Below, piece by piece: positions 31,039 to 40,400 of a DNA stretch of 64,000 nucleotides. Within the stretch, counting starts at the first letter, position 1. Each line of letters begins with the position of its first letter. Below the pieces are notes generated by a model. That model did not search any database. It had not been told where the DNA came from and saw only the letters and a program-made list of their open reading frames with translations. The position numbers and the translations under genes are program-made. The stretch spans positions 930,001 through 994,000 of the forward strand of contig NZ_JAKCFI010000001.1 of assembly GCF_021412625.1 (NCBI RefSeq), in the 5' to 3' direction. This DNA is from Myxococcus stipitatus (GTDB lineage: Bacteria; Myxococcota; Myxococcia; Myxococcales; Myxococcaceae).

Positions 31039-31875
31039 ATGTCCGTCGTCCTCGCCGCGTTGACGTCCGACCCGAACCTGTTGGGGTGTGAGCTGCATCG
31101 GCTCGCCGGGCAGGTGAACGTCCAGGCGGAGCCGCATCCCAACGCGGCGGGTGTGGGCGTCTATGCGCAGGAAGAAGTACTGCTGCGCAGGTTCGCCAGC
31201 GGAGACGGGGAGCCCACGGTGGGCTCGCTCGCCTCGTCCGTGGAGTCGGACGCGCTGCTGTTTCACGCCGCCCGGCTGCCGGTGGGGATGTCGCTCGAGG
31301 AGAACACCCAGCCGTTCAGGGCCCGCCACTGGCTCTTCGCGCACCAGGGCGTGGTGAGCGGCTTCGAGGCGCTGCGCGCGTCCCTGCTCGCCTCCCTGCC
31401 GGAGCACCTGCGGCGTGGGGTGCGAGGCGCCACGGACAGCGAGGTGCTCTTCGCGCTGTTCCTCGCCCGCCTGCGCGAACTGGGGCGCACGGATGATCCA
31501 CGGCTGGAGCCCGAGGTCGCCGGGCGCGTGCTGGCGGACACGGCCCGGGACGTGTCCAGGCGCGTGGCCCAGGCCGGCGTCGCCCTGGCGCCCACGCTCA
31601 ACCTGGTGGCCACCAACGGCGCGGTGCTCGTCGCGTGTCGCTCCGGCGAGGTGCCCCTGTTCTACACGCGCCTGGAGGGCTCTCCGGAGTGCGAGCCCTG
31701 CGGCGTGACGTCGCGGACGCCGGAGACGCAGCCCCTGGTGGGCGCGCACCGCCGCCGCCGCACCGTGGTCGTCGCCAGCCACCTGAAGCGCGCCGCCGGC
31801 TGGGTGGAGCTGCCCCGAGGCACCACGCTGGCGGTGGGCCCCGACCTCCAATTGCACCACCTCCAAGGCGGCTGA
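31039..31875 (+). CDS. Class II glutamine amidotransferase-like protein with Ser for Cys nucleophile
   Basis: This 278-residue protein has the Ntn-hydrolase glutaminase pattern of the YafJ/EgtC group: HAARLPVG, EENTQPFRARHWLFAHQG, and a DSEVLFALFLARL stretch. The family starts Met-Cys, with the Cys becoming the N-terminal nucleophile; here the second residue is Ser (MSVVLAALTSD). A Ser-nucleophile hydrolase or an inactive relative are both possible. It stands alone, divergent from the hsp70 operon. A GGAAGGGAG ribosome site lies upstream. Confidence 0.78.
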   Translation: MSVVLAALTSDPNLLGCELHRLAGQVNVQAEPHPNAAGVGVYAQEEVLLRRFASGDGEPTVGSLASSVESDALLFHAARLPVGMSLEENTQPFRARHWLFAHQGVVSGFEALRASLLASLPEHLRRGVRGATDSEVLFALFLARLRELGRTDDPRLEPEVAGRVLADTARDVSRRVAQAGVALAPTLNLVATNGAVLVACRSGEVPLFYTRLEGSPECEPCGVTSRTPETQPLVGAHRRRRTVVVASHLKRAAGWVELPRGTTLAVGPDLQLHHLQGG

Positions 31876-31953
31876 GCCCCCGTCCCACGCCCGCGCGCCC
31901 CGCCTCCCGCGACGCGTCACACGGGTGTCGCATGAAACCCTCGGGTTGAAACA

Positions 31954-31972
31954 TCGCCGTGATACACGGCGA
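31954..31972. promoter_or_regulatory. Perfect 8-bp inverted repeat before the Rsb-like operon
   Basis: TCGCCGTGATACACGGCGA is a perfect palindrome with a 3-base centre. It lies in the AT-richer stretch between the amidotransferase gene and the switch-kinase operon. It could be an operator for the operon or a terminator hairpin of the preceding gene. Confidence 0.4.
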
Positions 31973-32031
31973 GAATCCCCGGGGTTCCGAGATGTGACAC
32001 GTCGACAGCCCAGGAAAACAAAGAATCGGAG

Positions 32032-32607
32032 ATGACACTTCCTGGAAAGGGAAGCGTAATCGCTGGGTGTGTCGTGAACCGCTTTACAAGCCCCGAGGAC
32101 TTGTTGCCTCATGTCACGGTATTTCCAAGAGTTTCCTTGGGTCTGCCTTTGCCGTTGCCTGCTTCCGCATCCGTCTCCCCCCAATCCCGGTTGACCGTCG
32201 ATGTCCGTCATCCCGTGGACTCCGTGGTCGCCGCCTCCCTGGCGCGTCGCTTCGCGCGCGAGGCGGGGCTGTCCGCCGCGTCCAGCGCGGAGGTGGCCCT
32301 GGTCGCCAGCGAGCTCGCCACCAACCTCATCCGGCACACGCCCAGGGGCGGCACGCTGGAGGTGTGGCGCGAGGACGCCTGGTTGGTGATCCGCTCCACG
32401 GACCGGGGGCCCGGCATGGCCTCGCCGGAGCGGCTCTTCGCCGGCCGCGAGGGGCGCCCGGGGCCGCTGCCTGGGGAGAGCCTGGGCGAGGGCGGCGCCG
32501 CGGTGCGCCGGCTGACGGATGAGGTCCAGGTGTCCAACCGCGAGGGGGGCGGGCTGGAAGTGGTGGCCCGGAAGCGGATGACGTTCGAGTCGAGGAGGTT
32601 CGGGTGA
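32032..32607 (+). CDS. HATPase anti-sigma/switch kinase (RsbW/RsbT-like)
   Basis: The domain at about residues 50-185 has the GHKL ATPase N box (ALVASELATNLIRHT), a G1 box (STDRGPGMASPE) and a G2 box (GEGGAAVRRLTDEV), as in RsbT and RsbW. It would phosphorylate a STAS protein or bind a sigma factor. The start is uncertain: codons 1-50 have many A/T third positions and there is no spaced ribosome site at ATG 32032, so TTG 32191 may be the true start (138 residues, the usual RsbT length). Its stop overlaps the next gene by four bases (GTGA). Confidence 0.8.
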   Translation: MTLPGKGSVIAGCVVNRFTSPEDLLPHVTVFPRVSLGLPLPLPASASVSPQSRLTVDVRHPVDSVVAASLARRFAREAGLSAASSAEVALVASELATNLIRHTPRGGTLEVWREDAWLVIRSTDRGPGMASPERLFAGREGRPGPLPGESLGEGGAAVRRLTDEVQVSNREGGGLEVVARKRMTFESRRFG

Positions 32608-33290
32608 GTCGGGGCGTGTTGAGTACGCAGCTCTTGGGGGTGTTGCAACAGTTCATGTCGGAGACGGCCGCGCGGCTGGTGCTTCGCGGGACGCTGGAGT
32701 CGCTGCGGTTGTCGGCGGAGTCGCTGAGCACGCTGGACCTCCCGCGGGTGCTCGACGCGCTGGAGCCCGCCTCGCGGCACTTCGTCGAGCCGCTGCGTCG
32801 CCCGGACCTGTCGTCGCGGCTGAAGACGCTCATGCAGGCCCCTGCGTCTGCGCTGTCGTCCACGCCCACCCGGGAGATGCCGGCCGTCACGCCCGTGGAG
32901 CTGCGCCCCACCACGTACCTGGTCCGCACGGAGGCGGACGCCAGCTACGCGCGGCTCGCGGCCCGGTCGATGTGTGAGGCGCTGGGCGGCAAGGGCTTCG
33001 AGTGTCAGAAGGTGGCGACGGCGGTGAGCGAGCTGGCGCGCAACCAGGTCTCCTACGCCGGGGGCGGCACCATCCAGATCATCCCCCAGCAGACGCCGCG
33101 CAAGCTCATCCGCGTGCGCGCGGAGGACCAGGGCCGGGGCATCCCCGAACTGGAGCGCGTCCTGTCCGGCACCTACCGCAGCAAGACGGGCATGGGGCTG
33201 GGGCTGCTGGGCGTCAAGCGGCTGGCGGACAAGTTCGAGGTGAACACCGGCGGCACCGGGACCCAGGTGGAGTTCGAGGTGTGGTTGTGA
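32604..33290 (+). CDS. Two-part protein: helical N-domain plus HATPase switch kinase
   Basis: This 228-residue protein starts with GTG inside the previous stop. Residues 1-90 are helical with no clear family (possibly an RsbR-like sensor or dimerisation part). Residues 105-228 are an RsbT-type ATPase: N box KVATAVSELARNQVSYAGGG, G1 EDQGRGIPELER, and G2 KTGMGLGLLGVKRL. It is likely to phosphorylate the STAS protein two genes downstream. The gene overlaps the phosphatase gene by four bases. Confidence 0.85.
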   Translation: MSRGVLSTQLLGVLQQFMSETAARLVLRGTLESLRLSAESLSTLDLPRVLDALEPASRHFVEPLRRPDLSSRLKTLMQAPASALSSTPTREMPAVTPVELRPTTYLVRTEADASYARLAARSMCEALGGKGFECQKVATAVSELARNQVSYAGGGTIQIIPQQTPRKLIRVRAEDQGRGIPELERVLSGTYRSKTGMGLGLLGVKRLADKFEVNTGGTGTQVEFEVWL

Positions 33291-33853
33291 AGCTGTCCGT
33301 CGCCCACCGAGGCCGGCCGAAGGCGGGCGAGGTGGAGAGCGGCGACGGGGTCCTGGTGCGACGCGACGGCCCCTACACGCTGCTCGCGGTGGTGGACGCC
33401 CTGGGCCATGGAGTCGTGGCGGCCCGCTCCTCCGAGGCGGCCGTCGCCTGCCTGTCCCAGGTCCCCCTGACCTCCGGTGTGGAGGTGCTCGTCGAGGCGG
33501 TGCACACCGCGCTCAGGCACCTGCGCGGGGCCGCGGCGATGCTCGCGCTGTTCGACGGCCAGACGTTGCACTGCGCGGGGGTGGGCAACGTGGAGCTGCG
33601 TACCCAGGGCACGCGCGTGCCGGTGTTGCCCACGCCGGGCATCCTCGGGCAGTCGTACCGCTCGCTCCGGGCCGTCTCCACCGCGATGGCGCCAGGCGAC
33701 CGGCTGGTCGTCTTCACGGACGGCCTGAGCTTCCGGCTCGACCTCGAGTCGGTCCGTTCGCAATCCCCCGAAGAGGCGTGCGTGCTCCTGCTGGAGCGAT
33801 ATGGTCGCCTCACCGACGACGCCACCGTCCTGGTGGCGGATGTGGAGCCGTGA
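33287..33853 (+). CDS. RsbX/SpoIIE-type PP2C phosphatase
   Basis: This 188-residue protein starts with GTG. It has the PP2C core of RsbX/SpoIIE: GDGVLVRRDG, LLAVVDALGHGVVAARSSEAA (metal Asp, DALGHG), CAGVGNVELRT, PGDRLVVFTDGL (second metal Asp) and TDDATVLVAD. It should remove phosphate from Ser/Thr of STAS proteins and so reset the switch. The gene overlaps both neighbours by three to four bases, so the four genes are expected to be made in fixed ratio. Confidence 0.9.
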   Translation: MKLSVAHRGRPKAGEVESGDGVLVRRDGPYTLLAVVDALGHGVVAARSSEAAVACLSQVPLTSGVEVLVEAVHTALRHLRGAAAMLALFDGQTLHCAGVGNVELRTQGTRVPVLPTPGILGQSYRSLRAVSTAMAPGDRLVVFTDGLSFRLDLESVRSQSPEEACVLLLERYGRLTDDATVLVADVEP

Positions 33854-34359
33854 TGAGCCACCCCGAGATTCCCGAGCCGCCTCCCGTTCCGCGCGAGCTG
33901 TCGCGCATCCCCATCATCCCCCTCTGGGGTCAGCTCATCGTCCCGCTCCAGGGCGACATCACGGACGCGCAGGCCGCGCAGCTGTGCTCGGACGTACTGC
34001 GCGACATCCAGCGCACCGGCGCCAGGGGGATGGTGGTGGACATCTCCGGGCTGTGGCTCGTGGACAGCCACCTGTGCGCGGTGCTCGCGCGGCTGGCGGC
34101 CTCCGCGCGGCTGATGGGCACGCGCACCGTGCTGTGCGGCATGGGCGCGGACGTCGCGCTGACGCTCCAGAGCATGGGCATCCAGCTCGAGGGCGTGGAG
34201 ACGGCGCTGGGCCTGGAGGAGGGGCTGGCACTGCTGGGCATCCGGGCCGTGGGCGCGAAGACCGCCGCCGCCGAGCGCGAGGCCGCGCAGAGCCTCGCCG
34301 ACGAGATGCTCGGCCTCGCCCCCGCGACGGAGTCCACGCCGCGCACCCCGGTGGGCTGA
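33853..34359 (+). CDS. STAS-domain anti-anti-sigma protein (RsbS/RsbR-like)
   Basis: This 168-residue protein has a STAS domain: IPIIPLWGQLIVPLQGDIT, then MVVDISGLWLVDSHLCAVLARL with Ser at the usual phosphorylation position, then a helix and GIQLEGVETALGLEEGL. Short, Pro-rich ends flank it. It is the expected substrate of the upstream kinases and phosphatase. A hairpin terminator ends the operon. Confidence 0.88.
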   Translation: MSHPEIPEPPPVPRELSRIPIIPLWGQLIVPLQGDITDAQAAQLCSDVLRDIQRTGARGMVVDISGLWLVDSHLCAVLARLAASARLMGTRTVLCGMGADVALTLQSMGIQLEGVETALGLEEGLALLGIRAVGAKTAAAEREAAQSLADEMLGLAPATESTPRTPVG

Positions 34360-34409
34360 GGGACGTCTCCCGGGCCCGGGGCTTGCCGGGCTCGTGACTG
34401 TCGCGCGCG

Positions 34410-34440
34410 GTGGCGCCCCCCTGTGCTGCGAGGGCGCCAC
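34410..34440. terminator. Bidirectional terminator
   Basis: A perfect 9-bp inverted repeat, GTGGCGCCC (34410-34418) and GGGCGCCAC (34432-34440), lies between the convergent STAS gene and the end of the giant Ig-repeat gene. Confidence 0.65.
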
Positions 34441-34447
34441 GCGGTGT

Positions 34448-37400
34448 TCAGCGCCGCCGCTGACGGCGCAGCCCGAGCAGGCCGATCCAGGTCAGCCAGG
34501 CGACGACGCTCGGGACGCCGGCGCCAGCGGCCGCGCAGCCCACGCCGCCGCCCTCGACGGTGCTCGGCCGCATGACGGTCCAATCCCGGCGCGCGGGCGG
34601 GTCCTCGACGTTGCCCGCGGGGTCCGTCGTGCGGACCTCCAGGAAGTGTGGCCCTTCGGCCAGGTCGCGGAAGGTGATGGGCGTGGAGCACGGCGCGAAC
34701 GCGGCGCCATCCAGCGCGCACTCGAACCCCGTCACCTCCTCCGACGTGGTCAGCGAGAACGTCACGGTGGTGCGCTTGACGACGCCGCTGGGCCCCTCCG
34801 CGAACGTCGTCGTCGGCGCCTTGAAGTCCAGGACGAACTTGCGGGTGTCGGACTCGTCGCCCAGGTTCTCCGCGCGGTCCTTGGCCTGGGCCACCAGCGC
34901 CTGGGTCCCGGAGTTCAGCGTCAGCTTGACCTCCAGCTCCCAGTCACCGCCGGGGCCCGCGACGGCGGACGAGCCCACGTCCACGCCGTTGAGCTTCGCG
35001 GTGACGATGGCGCCGGGCTCCGCCGTGCCCGCGATCTTGTCGAAGGTCTGGCGCCGCAGGATGTCGCCCTCGGCGGGCGTGACGATGATGGGTTTGGCCG
35101 GTCCCTTCGTCACGACCCGGAAGGTGACGGGGGCCGACGGCTCGCTGTCCCGGTTCTGGGCGTCCCGGCAGATCACCCGGAGGGTCTGCGGACCTTCCTT
35201 CAGCGGCGTCGTCGGCTTGTAGTTCCAGTTGCCCTGGAGGTTCGGCCGCAGGCTCGACGTCAGGACGTCATCGTCGATGAGCAGGGTGAGGGTGCAGTCC
35301 GCGTCCGACGTGCCCCGGATGGTGGGGACGTTGGTGTTGATCCAGCTGTCGTTCCCCGGCAGCGTCACCGTCGGCTGCCCCGGCGGGGCCAGGCTGACCG
35401 TGAACGCGACCTTCTTCTCCGTGGAGCGCTGTCCGGCGCGATCCTCCGCGATCACCTGGAAGACGTAGCTGTTCCCATCGACCAGCGGAGGCGCCCGATA
35501 CGTCCACTGGGTGCCGGCCGACTCGACGGTGTCCGTCTTCCCGTCGAGGGTGATGAGGAGCGTGGCCTGCTCGCTCACCGTCCCCTGGAAGACGGGGGTG
35601 TCTTCGACGACGACGCTCCCTTCCTGGGGCGCGCGGATGGTGAGCGTGGGCTTGTTGAGGTCCACGTGGAAGAGGCGCGGCTCGGAGGGCGCGCTCTCGT
35701 TCAGGGCCCCGTCGAGCGCGCTGACGAGCACGGTGTGCTCTCCCTCCGCGAAGGCCTTCGAGACGGTGTACTTCCAGTTCGTGCCGTCGACCGTGACGAG
35801 CGTGGGCTCCTCGACTTCGTCGATGGTGATGCGCACCTTGGTGGTTCCAGCGCCGACGGTGCCGCGGAGCTCCGGGCGCGCGAGGGTGACCCAGCTGCCC
35901 TGTTCGGGATAGGCGATGACGGGGACCTCGGGGTCGACGACGTCCACCTCGACGGGAACCGCGTTGGAGGCGGTGCTGGTGTTGCCGTAGAGGTCGGTCG
36001 CCATGGCCTTCAGGACGTGGGGGCCATGGGGGAGGTAGGGCTTGGTCGGGTCCTGGGTGCTCACCACCGCGGACCACGTGTCGCTCGCGGAGGGTGACAG
36101 CTCCACGACGGTGACGTCTCCGGCCGGAGTCTCGCGCAGGAGCTTCACCGCGTTGTCGACCGCCGTCGTCCCCCGGACGGTGATTCCCGCCTTGCCCACC
36201 CACCAGGTGCCGGGGATGACCGTCGGAGAGGTGATGATGGGGGCCGCGGGCGGGGTGATCTTCACGTCGATGGTGAACTCGGTGGGGTCGCTCACGTTGC
36301 CGTACTCGTCCGTCGCGATGGCGTGGACGATGGGCTTTCCCGCCGGGGCGTTGGTGAAGAGGCCGAGGTCCCAGATCTGCCCCGCGTTCGTCGTCGCATC
36401 TCCGACGTGGATTCCGCCGATGGTGACGCTCACGGTGGTCCCCACGTCCGCCGTGCCCCGGACCTGGGTGCCCGCGAGCCCCACCTTGCCGCCCGCCGTG
36501 GGCGCCTGCGGCACGGGCTTGCCAGGACGCGCGAGCTTCACGTCGAGCGGCAGCGGGGCGGAAGCCGCCTCGTTGCCGTGGGAGTCGGTGGCGGTGACGA
36601 CGACGTTGTTGATGCCCGCCGTGGCCGGCACGAAGCGGCCGGTCGACCAGGTCGTGGCCGAATCGTAGATGACCGGCAGGATCTCCTGGCCATTGACCCG
36701 GACTCGCACGGTGGTCCCGGCCTCGTAGGTGCCCCGGAGGATGGTGCCCGCGAGGCCCACCTTGGTGAGGGCCGCGGGAGAGGTCACCGTGGGCGCCGCG
36801 GGAGACGAGAGCTTCACGTCGAAGGAGCGCGTGACAGGGGGGCTGCTGTCATTGCCGTGGTCGTCGGAGACGATGACGCTGACGGTGTTCGTGCCGGCGG
36901 TGGTGGGGACGAAGGTGCCCGTCGACCAGGTGGTGGCCGTGTCGTAGATGATGGGGGTGACCGCCTGTCCCCCGACCGAGACCTTCACCACCGTGCCGGT
37001 CGTGTAGGTGCCACGGAACACGGTACCGGCCTGGCCCACCCTCGCACCGGACGCGGGGAAGGTCACCGTGGGCTGCGGGGGCCGGGTGAGCTTCACGTCG
37101 AAGGGGCTCGTGGCGGTGGCGCTGTCATTGCCATATTCATCCGTGGCGATGACGCTGACGGTGTTCGTGCCGGCGGTGGTGGGGACGAAGGTGCCGGTCG
37201 ACCAGGTGGTCGCCGTGTCGTAGGTGACGGGCGCGACGACCTGGGTGCCCACCCGGACGCGGACCGTGGTGCCGGGTTCGGTCGTTCCCCGGAAGAGGGT
37301 TCCGGCCAGGCCCACCTTGGCGTCGGTCTCGGGGAAGGTCACCGAGGGTTGCGCGGGCGGGTCGAGCTTCACGTCGAGCGGGTGGGTGGCGCTGTTCGTG

Positions 37401-40400
37401 TTGCCGTAGCTGTCGGTGATGGTGACGGTGACGGTGTTCGTCCCGGCAAGGGTGGGGACGAAGGTGCCGGTCTCCCAGGTCGTGGTCGTGCCGTAGGTGA
37501 TGGGCGTGACGGGCTGCCCGTTGACCGAGACGCTCACCTCGGCGCCCGCCTCGCGGGTGCCCCGGAGGACCGTCCCAGCGCGACCCACCTTGGCGTTCGC
37601 GGCGGGGAAGGTCACCGTGGGCGCCGCGGGAGGCGCGAGCCTCACGTCGAGGGGGTGGGTAGTGCTGTTCGTGTTGCCGTAGTCGTCGGTGACGGTGACG
37701 GTGGCGGTGTTCGTGCCAGCGGTGGTGGGGATGAAGGTGCCCGTCGACCACGTGGTGGCCGTGTCGTAGGTGATGGGGGTGACCTCCTGTCCCTCGACCA
37801 CGACCTGCACATGGGTGCCGGTCTCGTAGGTGCCGCGCAAGACGGTGCCGGCCTGGCCCACCCTGGCGTTGGCCAGGGGGAAGGTCACCGTGGGCTTCGC
37901 GGGGAGGGTGAGCTTCGCATCGAAGGTGAGCGTGGTCGGGAGGCTCTCGTTGCCGTACGCGTTCGTCGCCGTGACGGTGGCGGTGTTCGCCCCGGCCGTG
38001 GTGGGCACGAACGAGCCGGTCGACCAGGTGTCCTCCGTGTCCGCGTTCACGGGCGTGATGCCCTGGCCCCCCACGGAGATCTTCACCGTGGTGCCGGCCT
38101 CGTTGGTGCCGCGGAAGACGGTGCCGCCGCGGCCCACCTTGGCGTCGGGCCTGGGGAAGGTCACCGTCGGGGCCTGTGGGCGGCTGAAGCTCACGTCGAG
38201 CGGGTGGGTGGCGCTGTTCGTGTTGCCGTAGCCGTCGGTGACGGTGACGGTGACGGTGTTCGCGCCGGCGGCGGTGGGGACGAAGGTGCCGGTCTCCCAG
38301 GTCGTGCTCGTGGGGTAGGTGATGGACGTGACGGGCTGCCCGTTGACCGAGATGCTCACCCCGGCGTCCGCCTCACGGGTGCCTCGGAGGACGGTGCCAT
38401 TCAGGCCCACCTTGGCGTTGGCCAGGGGGAACGTCACCGTGGGTGGCGCGGGCGGGTCGAGCTTCACGTCGATGGGGTGCGTGGTGTCCCGCGTGTTGCC
38501 GTAGCTGTCGGTGACGGTGACGGTGACGGTGTTCGTCCCGGCGGTGGTAGGGACGAAGGTGCCCGTCGACCACGTGGTGGCCGTGTCGTAGGTGACGGGC
38601 CCGACAACCTGGCCTCCGACCGTGACCTTCGCCTCCGTGCCGGCCGCGTAGGTGCCACGGAAGACGGTGCCAGCGCGGCCCACCTTGGCGTTGGCCAGGG
38701 GGAAGGTCACCGTGGCCTGGGGAGGCGACGTGAGATTCACGTCGAAGCTGTACTGGGTGTCGTTCGAGTTGCCATACGCGTCCGTGACGGTGACGGTGGC
38801 GGTGTTCGTCCCGGCAGTGGTGGGGACGAAGGTGCCGGTCTCCCACGACGTGGTCGTGGGGGTGGTGACGGGAGTGACCGCCTGGCCGTTGACGGAGACG
38901 CGCACCTGGCCGTCCGCCTCGCGGGTGCCCCGGAAGACAGTGCCGTTCTGGCCCACCTTGGCGTTGGCCAGGGGGAAGGTCACCGTCGGCTTCGCGGGGA
39001 GGGCGAGCTTCACGTCGAAGTCGCGCGTGGTGGCGGGGCTGTCATTGCCGAAGGCGTCGGTGAGCGTCGCCGTGACGGTGTTCGTTCCCTCCTTGGTGGG
39101 AACGAACGTCGCGGTCATCCAGGTCGAGCCCGAGTCATAGGTGATGGACGTGATGGGCTGGTCGTTGACGGAGACCTTCACCTGGGTGCCCGCCACGTAG
39201 GTGCCCCGGATGACGGTCCCGCTGCGGCCCACCTTGGCGTTGGCCAGGGGGGAGATCACCGTGGGGGCCGCGACGTTGGCGACGCTCACGTTGATCTCGA
39301 ACGTGGTGGCGTCGCTCTCGTTCTCATAGGCATTCATGGCGGTGACCTGGACCTCCAGCCTGCCCGTCGAGGTGGGGGTGTACAGGACCGTCTCCCAGTC
39401 GCCGTTCTCGTCCGCCTCGACGCCCGGCAGGGGCACCTCGTCGACGACGACGGTGACCACGTTGCCGGGGGCCGTCGAGCCGCGGAACGTGGTGCCCGCC
39501 TTCCCGATCTTGGCGCCCGCCCCGGGCTCCGTCACGGTGGGCGCCGCAGGCGTGTCGATGCTCACGTCGAGGTCGAACTCCCGGGCCTCGCTCTCCGTCC
39601 CGCCGTTCTTGCTGGTGCTGGCGACGACCTTCACGTGCTGCCGCCCCGTCGCGGAGGGCTGGTACTGGCTCGTCGCCCAGTTCCCCGACCCGTTCGCCTG
39701 CACGGCGGTCAGGGTCTCCGAGCCGACCGTGACGCGGATCCACGAGGAGGGATCCGCAGTTCCCCGGAACGTGGTGCCTCGACGGCCGACCTTGTCGTCG
39801 GGCTCGGGGCTCGTCACCGTGGGACGGGACGGCGGCGTGCCCGCGTCCGCCAGGAGGGCCGTCACGGTCGCATCCTCCACGCTGAAGGAGACCGGCTCGC
39901 TCGTGGGGCCGGCGAGCCCCTCGACCTCCGCGTGCACGGACAGCGCGTAGCGTCCGGCCGCGAGGCCCGAGGGGAGCTCGACGGAGAAGTCGCCGTCGTC
40001 GTCCGCCCACGTGCGTGGCAGCACGACCTCGGGGGCCGCGGTCTGCTCGAGGTCGACCAGCTTCGCGACAATCATGGCCCGGGGCGTGGCCAGGCCGGAG
40101 ACGCGAGCGCGCTCGGCCTCCAGCGCCGCTCCCTCCGTGGGCGCCGTGACGAGCGGAGTGCCTGGAAGGACCAGCCCGTGCTCCACCAACGTGACGAAGT
40201 CCTCCGGTGCCCCCCACGCGGCCTTGTCCGTGGAGAGCCCGTCGTCCACGAGGACGGGACAGTCGGTGAGGGCGGCGGCCTGGAGCAGCACCGCGCCACC
40301 CGGCGGCGCGTCACGCCAACTGGAATAGGCTGCTACCTCGGGAGGGAGGTGCCCTCGCCGCGTCACCAGCGCCCCGCATCGCGCGTCCTCCAGCAGGCGC

